A stretch of 45,058 bases of DNA from assembly GCA_032718475.1 (NCBI GenBank), contig JAUCBJ010007460.1, positions 1 through 45,058 on the forward strand, written 5' to 3'. This document shows positions 40,001 to 45,058 of this stretch, in pieces; within the stretch, counting starts at the first letter, position 1, and each line of letters opens with the position of its first letter. Source of the DNA: Nemertoderma westbladi (Eukaryota > Xenacoelomorpha > Nemertodermatida > Nemertodermatidae). The position numbers and the translations under genes were made by a program. A model generated the notes under the pieces. The model did no database searches and was not told the DNA's origin. It saw only the letters and a program-made list of their open reading frames with translations.

Positions 40001-41230
40001 ACATAGGTTAGAACCCCCCCGCCTTTCCTATTTCTCCTATCCTTGCGGGATAAATTGTATCCCGGAATTGTGACTGGTTTGTCACTGTTGTGTCGTTTGA
40101 GCCACGTTTCAGTCACTGACACTATAACATTCCTGGATCCCAGCAAAGCAAGGCGTAATTCGTCGATATGTTTTATTAAGCTTCTTGCATTAATTTGTAG
40201 AAGAATGAGACCATTTTGATTTTGATTTAAGTATGTCCGTATGTCCTGTATGGGGTCATTTTTGGTTGACTGTCCTGTGTTCTTATCTACAGTCGGTCCT
40301 GGGTTTGGGTGAATATCTCCGGATCGTAATAGTAATGCGTTAGCAGTAAGAGAAATAATTATCACAAGGTCTAGTAATGTACGTCTGTACAGTTGAATAC
40401 ATGCAATATTAGATTTTAAGATACAATATAGTAGTTGTCTGTTTATTTCATTTTTGTTTATTAAGTACGTATAGTTTCTTGTATGTGGCTGTTTGGTAGC
40501 TATGTAAAATGCAATAATGTTGTTAGAGTTGTAATTGTACATTATATAGGATATACTATTTGGAGTTATTATCTGAGCTGCAAGTATTTGTAAGATAATG
40601 TTTTTGCTTTTGTTATTGAATTGAGGATCAGACCACATAAATCTGGAGAAAATTAGGCAAGCATTTATAATAATAAAATATTGTTTAACATTTTCAGAGT
40701 TACATGCCGCGGATCTGCTCCCGTGACGGCCAAATAGTAATTTCACATTGTTTATTTGAACAAAATATATAATTATCAAACTGAAAATAATTCTGATCAT
40801 ACGGTATCTATATTTGTCGTTGCGGGTAAACTTGAAATAGTGAATTCTGCCCTTCCCCCTGTGACGACTGTATTTTAAGTAATTATTTATTATTGTGTAC
40901 GCGTATAATATTGCAATAGGTAAAAACGCAAGTAGTACTAGTGCAATTACAGTACAAATTAAGATATAGAATACTGCTAGTAAAATCACAAATGATGTCA
41001 AAATAACGATTAATAATGTTATCTTAATATAATTTGTATACATTGATATTAATAAAAGCATAAAAATTGCTGTTAAGTATGATAATATTAGAGATTCTGT
41101 AAATATGAAAAATAATTGATTATACATGTAGTTGCTCAAATTAAAATCAATATCACAAATGCTGAGTGAGTCATTAACTAATATAGTATCTTTAGTCAGT
41201 GTGAATAATAATATTACCATAAAAATATTT
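37040..41230 (-). mobile_element. CR1-like LINE with intact ORF, minus strand
   Basis: The single large ORF (41220-37312) is followed on the minus strand by a ~270-bp 3' region with AATAAA and a terminal AATAAAATAATAATAAT tract near 37040-37075. The 5' edge is not defined; AT-rich sequence continues upstream of 41220 and the tandem repeat at 41433 sets an outer limit. Confidence 0.8.
37312..41220 (-). CDS. CR1-like LINE protein: membrane leader, 2A-like motif, APE endonuclease, RT (1302 aa)
   Basis: ATG at 41220, no internal stop. Residues 1-300 are very hydrophobic, with likely membrane segments near 35-60, 66-107 (two), 143-157 and 281-299, and basic loops (KYSRHRGKGRIHYFKF). GDIHPNPGP at 301-309 is a 2A-like motif (His for the consensus Glu). 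The endonuclease follows with Asn344 (QINARSL), Glu371 (VTETWL), GDLN 474-477 and SDH 542-544. The RT has NYRPIAMTT 852-860, FGFRKGFSTVDAL 889-901, LDLSKAFNSV 923-932 (motif A Asp924 kept), GLPQGTIPAPLLF 980-992 and YADD 1011-1014. A CR1-type C-terminal block (WNALPIKIKEI) ends it. All catalytic residues are present, so it may be functional. Confidence 0.9.
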   Translation of the reverse strand: MVILLFTLTKDTILVNDSLSICDIDFNLSNYMYNQLFFIFTESLILSYLTAIFMLLLISMYTNYIKITLLIVILTSFVILLAVFYILICTVIALVLLAFLPIAILYAYTIINNYLKYSRHRGKGRIHYFKFTRNDKYRYRMIRIIFSLIIIYFVQINNVKLLFGRHGSRSAACNSENVKQYFIIINACLIFSRFMWSDPQFNNKSKNIILQILAAQIITPNSISYIMYNYNSNNIIAFYIATKQPHTRNYTYLINKNEINRQLLYCILKSNIACIQLYRRTLLDLVIIISLTANALLLRSGDIHPNPGPTVDKNTGQSTKNDPIQDIRTYLNQNQNGLILLQINARSLIKHIDELRLALLGSRNVIVSVTETWLKRHNSDKPVTIPGYNLSRKDRRNRKGGGVLTYVPDNLQSRIRNDIKSTNIESIWIEIDDHLICTLYKPPKYNNVTFFPKFSEEIENAQILEPNKCIVIQGDLNINILAKTNPKQKKLFDILNLYNLTLTSTTKPTRTTKKSSTLIDLVITNIDLRKITANEVFPCEFSDHDYTLIKIDYKLRTAKNDSKQWVEYRDYSSFEESRFISDIAKIYWGNFYCQNNINLQFEIFEQLIIQILNRHAPIKRKLITNKKIKNYKNDDWSTLELEQLRTKKYNKFLEWRRNKTNANYSEYKLLRNKFNNLNAKLKNSYIKHKYIEAKDSKSRWRLINKILNNKRKQSKINCIKNLGTLTTNKKKIVEIFNRTYIELGNFFKNVSVDANMKTLGVTVVGTNIKDTFSFQCITSSDVYNIINNINAKKSSGPSLIPIKIIKNIAPHITYQLTYILNQCITKSLFPDKLKLVNITPIFKSGYPHEPTNYRPIAMTTPFAKIFERILYNQIIHYINKHKIIYSKQFGFRKGFSTVDALTYLSESWRKKLDENNYIAIAFLDLSKAFNSVNRQILLHRLATLGFHSTSQLLIKNYLTDRRQRVKLENSTSPWLTELCGLPQGTIPAPLLFTLYTNNIPDTAKSSTIIQYADDTVIYTAGTNPQLAAKLLQNEIILLNKTFVQHHLKLNHSKTEFLLLSPKQQTSTDFNTDEINLDIGTKDPISQSTTVKYLGVELDKKLQWHHHITKTIQKMTLSISCLRSIKGQLTIKTKLQLLKALTLPYHLYCNQLLVPLHDKYGHKEILYKFEKVQNYALRTIFGKRIRDSTGTELREKAKIPTLKAVREYFGLIYFFKYINNLSEPFKALDHPFLPKINIRLNNRTKNIIIPKTRNRYGHESLLVNLIKLWNALPIKIKEITKLKYFKTKLKKQFLSKYSHEDAT

Positions 41231-41432
41231 AAAATATTGAATGCTGTATATTAGTCATTGTGGTTTAATTGGTTTAATTGGGGTGTTTGTATGCATAAAT
41301 AATATATTGATTCAGGCATCTATTGCCTGTAAAAAATGTATTAAAGCCCCTATTACGCGTTTATTGCACCCGGTAGGTTTACTAAGAGTGGTATCCACTA
41401 GAACTGTTGACTGTACCTTGGACTGTCGGATG
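41231..41432. other. AT-rich sequence upstream of the CR1-like ORF
   Basis: Probably 5' untranslated region of the minus-strand LINE plus flank. Contains the short repeat GGTTTAATTGGTTTAATTGG (about 41261). No gene seen. Confidence 0.45.
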
Positions 41433-41600
41433 GCACTCGGCTGAGGTTTTGGGTACGATCCTGGCTGAGGTTCCGGTTGGGAACCACGATGAGGTTCCGG
41501 GAAGGAATGAGGCTCGGGATCATGTAAGGAACCACGCTGAGGTTCAGGGTAAGAACCACGCTGAGGTTCCGGGTAGGGACCACGCTGGAGTTCCGGTTTT
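41433..41600 (+). repeat. seven tandem 24-bp units
   Basis: Units start at 41433, 41457, 41481, 41505, 41529, 41553 and 41577, with a consensus near GAACCACGCTGAGGTTCCGG plus GTAG. The third to sixth are closest. The sequence is unrelated to the 10.5-14.7 kb minisatellite although the period is the same. It ends 9 bp before the solo LTR. Confidence 0.85.
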
Positions 41601-41609
41601 TTGATAAAA

Positions 41610-42226
41610 TGTGAGCGGATTCAATTCCGCCGCATTACCCTCACAAAGTTGGGAAGTGGCACTTTCAGCAATATATTGGAGATACGAGATTAGCAGTAAC
41701 TAATCTCGTATCACAACCAATATTAGGGACGGCACAACCCCAAAGCCACACACAAAGGGAGGTTAGAGGTCAAATCACCTCGGGAGGGGAGACAACCAGC
41801 AGGGGCCAACAGGGGGGGAAACACTCCCAGAGAATGGAGAGGCGTGAAGTAGATTATTAGCCAATAGGGGCGAGGGAGAGCATCCACTAGGTGAAAGGCC
41901 ACAGTAGTGTAGAAGTGATCACATATATTATCAATGTATATTAGTTACCGGTTCAGTTACCCAGTTATCAGCTTTAGTGCAGACCTGTGATGTTTCACAC
42001 CGTCACCGTCACCAATATACACACCTACCGGTATCCATCATACAGTATATTATCAATCAATCCTTACTGTGTTATTACTAATACTGTTATCTAAATATCA
42101 AGAGACAACATCAACTCTGATTATTTTACTGCAACGGCCTCGGCCTAAATACCAGCAGCATTCCCCAAAGCAAGCACGGTGACGCGTAGTCTACAAATCC
42201 GGTCGGGATCCCTTCATCCCGTCACA
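41610..42226 (+). mobile_element. solo LTR of the BEL/Pao family
   Basis: Full-length relative of the LTR at 5639-6205: TGTGAGCGGATTC...CATCCCGTCACA, 617 bp. Perfect 5-bp target duplications TAAAA lie at 41605-41609 and 42227-42231. The hairpin GATACGAGATTA/TAATCTCGTATC is kept (41681-41692, 41701-41712) while its loop and flanks differ. No internal BEL sequence is present, so LTR-LTR recombination removed it. Confidence 0.95.
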
Positions 42227-42231
42227 TAAAA

Positions 42232-42756
42232 TGTGTTCACAGTTGTACAAATCTGCGTTTTATGGTGGCCTGTACTGTATAATTATAATTATACTATAAA
42301 TTTAAAGAAATTGTTTGTGAGTATTTTAAAATATATTGACAGGTCGAAGCATCTATGTAAAAACGTTACAAAAATGCAAATTTACATAAGTTACAAAATT
42401 ACATTACCGATAGGCCGATGTACTACATCGGCCTATGTGATTGGGAATGGACGTGGTACAGTTGTTGGCTATATACAGTACATGTCTAGAGTTATCATTG
42501 TGCACCCTGATCCGATGGTCCGATTCTATAATTTTCTAAATTGTAGGTTCATTCCAGGTAATTCAAACAATTTATGGATGTAGACAAAAGACGTTTTCCT
42601 AAATTGGTAAAAATTGAGTTTTTATTTGATATACTGTAATAAGTGTACACTTTGGGATAGAAGGGCCATTGGGAGGAATGATCTCTTGGTTAAGATGCTT
42701 AGTGTTATCAAAATATCTCCCGCATCTGCAAACGAGGGAAATATGTGAGTTTATGT
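42232..42756. other. AT-rich noncoding stretch
   Basis: No supported gene. A 116-codon open frame in this stretch encodes nothing recognisable. A GGCCGATGTAC-TACATCGGCC palindrome lies at about 42413-42433. Confidence 0.5.
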
Positions 42757-43667
42757 AATTCAAGGTTTTAGATCGGGTACTGAATGTCAGTCATTTATTT
42801 CGTATGTAAAGCGAATGGTAGCATCAAACCATGTGGTGTTTATTGATGCAACTACATTCATTCACTACAGTACATTAATAATGTTCTGTAAGAGTTCTCT
42901 ACCCGAGTAACAACATTTATAAAAAGTTATACTAAATTAAAAATGTAGTTTACCTTGATGACGTTCAGAACATAATGAAACTGATCATAAAACCCATCTG
43001 TCTTCGGAATGTTGAATTATTGCACAACGAATTCCAAGAACCAATTATCATTTTATATTGGAAAGCAGCCCGGTTCCCATGATGTAACATATACTGTAGG
43101 TACAGTAGCTATGTACTGTACCATGTTGCGGGCGTCCCTAAGTTTCCATCCGGTTTCCATGAAACACACAATACAGTACAGTATCTGCAACAATGTTTAT
43201 TTTCCTACTGTATACATAGATGTGACGTATAATTATGTTATAGTTGTGCATCTTTCAGTTGTCACGCATCACATATTATATAAAATAATTTGAAGGATTT
43301 CTTGAATTTTTAATTGCGGTTAATAATTGTGGTTTTTAACGCAAAAGTAACCTTATGCTCACTGAAAAGAAAAAATAACAGGCTGCTGAAAAGAAAATGT
43401 GAATGCAAGCTGCAATATTTCAATGATTGTCGGCTCGTGAGGGAAATTCAAAAAATAGCGTCTCTGACATGGTTGAAATGGGCTAGTATGTAGCTGACAT
43501 GGGCTAGTAATGTAGCTGACATGGGCTAGTAATGTAGCTGCGCGGCCATTACCTACTGGCTTTGTGGCCAGTAGCTAGCGGTTGCAGCCAGCTAGTAGCA
43601 GCGGCTACTAGCTATCGGCGAATGCCAGTTGAAAATCAGACAGACACGGGGTGTTAGATTTAGAATG
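42757..43667 (+). repeat. duplicated block, copy C (matches 15158-16050)
   Basis: Begins TTCAAGGTTTTAGATCGGGT and follows copy A to the LINE insertion point GAATGGTGCGTACT with few changes. A 22-bp tandem repeat (CTGACATGGGCTAGTAATGT plus AG, about 2.8 units at 43475-43540) is present here but not in copy A. Confidence 0.85.
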
Positions 43668-43676
43668 GTGCGTACT

Positions 43677-44005
43677 ACTGTACTACTACTACTACTAGGA
43701 TGCTGCATTGCAGCTGCATTTTTAAGAATGCTGTGCCGGCTTGTCGACAAAATTGCGCCGACACAACTCCCTATCACCAATGACATTTGCTAGATCATCC
43801 GCATCTTCAAGGCCAGTGTCCTTTAAGATGCGTCTCAAGAAAGTCATGGGTTGTCCACCATGGTTATTCACTCCATGAGGCTGCCAAAGCACAATATTAT
43901 GCACTGGCTGGTCCTCACGGCGAAAGCAATGTCCTGCAAAGCGGAGGCGATTTTGTTCTAGTGTCAAGCTTGGGGGAACCAATGAGACACCTCCAATGTT
44001 ATATA
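43677..44005 (-). mobile_element. RTE-like 3' fragment (copy E) with 9-bp target duplication
   Basis: Minus-strand 3' end of the RTE-like LINE: SLTLEQNRLRFAGHCFRRED, PVHNIVLWQPHG, DADDLANVIGDREL, DKPAQHS, then a short (TAG)n tail at 43677-43697. It is flanked by perfect GTGCGTACT at 43668-43676 and 44006-44014. It extends further 5' than copy D at 16185-16453, which shares its 3' junction. Confidence 0.93.
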
Positions 44006-44055
44006 GTGCGTACTCGGCGATCCGATAAACCCACGGGAATTACCAGAACCCGTTC

Positions 44056-44430
44056 ATGTCCTCGAATCTTCGCCCTCAAAATGAGCAACTATCGCCTGTC
44101 GGAAACCTTACCTTCGCCCGCAGGCAATCTTCGCCCGCCAGCAACCTTCGCCCACAAAACAATTATTATTTTTGGTTAAAAAAAACTGTATCTGTAACCT
44201 GCTCCTTTCCCTCAATTGGTAACGACATCGTTTATTGTTTTGGTTAGAAAAAGCCGTCTCTGTAACCTGCTCCTTTCTCTCAATTGGTAACTGAAATGGT
44301 TACTAACACAAATATTATTGGGCTAAGGTTGCTCGCGGGCGAAGGTTTCCCCCGGGCGAATTTTGGACGTGTGCGAAGATTGGACGCGGGCAAAGGCGAA
44401 GTTTGTACGCGGGCGTAAGTTGCACCCAAC
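44056..44430. repeat. inverted clusters of CTTCGCCCGC / GCGGGCGAAG motifs around a direct repeat
   Basis: The left arm (44068-44155) has four CTTCGCCC copies (CTTCGCCCGCAGGCAATCTT, CGCCCGCCAGCAACC). The right arm (44324-44420) has the reverse form (GGTTGCTCGCGGGCGAAGG, GCGGGCAAAGGCGAAG, GCGGGCGTAAG). Between them a ~33-bp direct repeat, TCTGTAACCTGCTCCTTTC plus TCAATTGGTAAC, occurs twice (44189-44222 and 44260-44292). This looks like a small palindromic mobile element or satellite, type unknown. Confidence 0.55.
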
Positions 44431-44746
44431 CGTGAAGAGATGGGTGTGCCCTGTCTTTGGGCTACGGCATTCAGCGAGCAGATCTGGGGTGATCCTGAAT
44501 TCCACCAGCTTAGAGTAGGCGTTCTAAGGCCTATGGCCTATGGCTTACTCTAAGGCCTATGACCTGTGGCTTACCATTGGCTGAAGCATCTGCCAGATGG
44601 TCAGAAACTGCAGGATTGGTCCCACACTATTGGTTCCTTCATTCGAACGTTACCAGTATTTTAAGACTATAAGTATGGGTGGAACGACGAATTTCAATTC
44701 AATTCGAAGTTCATTCGGTTAACTAATCGGAGATCGGTTACTAAAG
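44431..44746. other. spacer with short direct repeats and a possible promoter
   Basis: CTAAGGCCTATGGCCTATGGCTTACTCTAAGG-type repeats occur at 44523-44575 (units of about 28 bp). A TATA-like ACTATAAGTATG lies at about 44666. No ORF is supported. Confidence 0.35.
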
Positions 44747-44948
44747 GTAAGTTTGTGTGGTAGTGTGGGGTGTTTGGTAACAGCAAAGGTACGGTAAAGG
44801 ACATCTCTCTACCGTACAAAACCGGTATAACTACTGTATATGTTACACCGGTATAAGTTAAATATACTGTATACTGTTAGTTGTCGGTAGTATATTGACT
44901 CTGTTTACAAATAATCTGTTATTTTTTCGTAATTTTTGTTGGTTTCAG
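44747..44948 (+). other. possible spliceosomal intron, 202 bp
   Basis: CTAAAG|GTAAGT at 44746/44747 is a consensus donor. A T-rich tract and TTTTTGTTGGTTTCAG|TT give a good acceptor at 44948. The following 110 bp are open in one frame (SIRNDDVSPVGSNFISNN and on) to the window end, but no in-frame ATG is found in the upstream exon because a stop precedes it. This is speculative. Confidence 0.25.
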
Positions 44949-45058
44949 TTCCATTAGAAATGATGATGTTTCGCCAGTTGGTAGCAATTTCATTTCAAAC
45001 AATAATGCTGAAATTTCTGTGTGTACATTTTACTCACATCAAAATGCTGATACTGTAG

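Noticed and set aside
42233-42583. 116-codon ORF after the solo LTR
   Set aside because: No recognisable domain and no conservation evidence; sequence is AT-rich spacer.

Overview
This is eukaryotic (animal) DNA made almost entirely of transposable elements and tandem repeats. I see no bacterial gene structure and no convincing intact host gene. The element types (BEL/Pao LTR element, CR1-like LINEs with 2A-like peptides, RTE-like LINEs, piggyBac-like DNA elements, OTU-domain remnants) suggest a marine invertebrate. The species cannot be named from the sequence alone.

Layout. 1-6205: 3' three quarters of a decayed BEL/Pao retrotransposon (gag zinc knuckle, protease, RT, RNase H, integrase, hairpin-rich 3' region, 3' LTR). 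6206-8431: AT-rich repeat debris, including the end of a piggyBac-like element, a LINE RT scrap and a ~162-bp tandem array. 8432-15150 (copy A) and 16452-23693 (copy B) are two direct copies of one block. Each holds a LINE ORF1 remnant, a noncoding stretch, a decayed retroelement C-terminal domain on the minus strand, a 24-bp minisatellite and an OTU-domain remnant. The minisatellite is 4.2 kb in copy A and under 300 bp in copy B. Copy B was later hit by an RTE-like LINE (12-bp target duplication), which was itself hit by a piggyBac-like element (TTAA duplication), and by a solo LTR (5-bp duplication). 15141-16453 continues copy A and recurs at 42757-44014 (copy C).

23789-28340 is a second, noncoding piggyBac-like element. 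It carries a 162-bp tandem array and an inserted RTE-like copy, which in turn carries a second solo LTR of the same 1.1-kb family. 28345-36764 is an old minus-strand CR1-like LINE with a canonical 2A motif and a PHD finger. It is split by a scrap of another LINE (30984-31885) and by a nearly complete RTE-like element (32581-36363). 37040-41220 is a second CR1-like LINE, also minus strand, with one intact 1302-codon ORF: a hydrophobic leader of about 300 residues, a 2A-like motif, an APE endonuclease and a reverse transcriptase. It is the best candidate for a recently active gene here. 41433-45058 holds a short 24-bp tandem repeat, a solo BEL LTR with perfect TAAAA duplications, copy C, an inverted array of GGGCGAAG-type motifs, and a weak exon/intron signal at the right end.

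The most informative result is the order of events shown by nested insertions and target-site duplications: block duplication, then RTE insertion, then piggyBac, with solo LTRs in separate positions. No new cellular system is visible. The most unusual biology is the multi-pass leader plus 2A-like layout of the LINE protein, and a chain of perfect hairpins leading into the polypurine tract of the BEL element.
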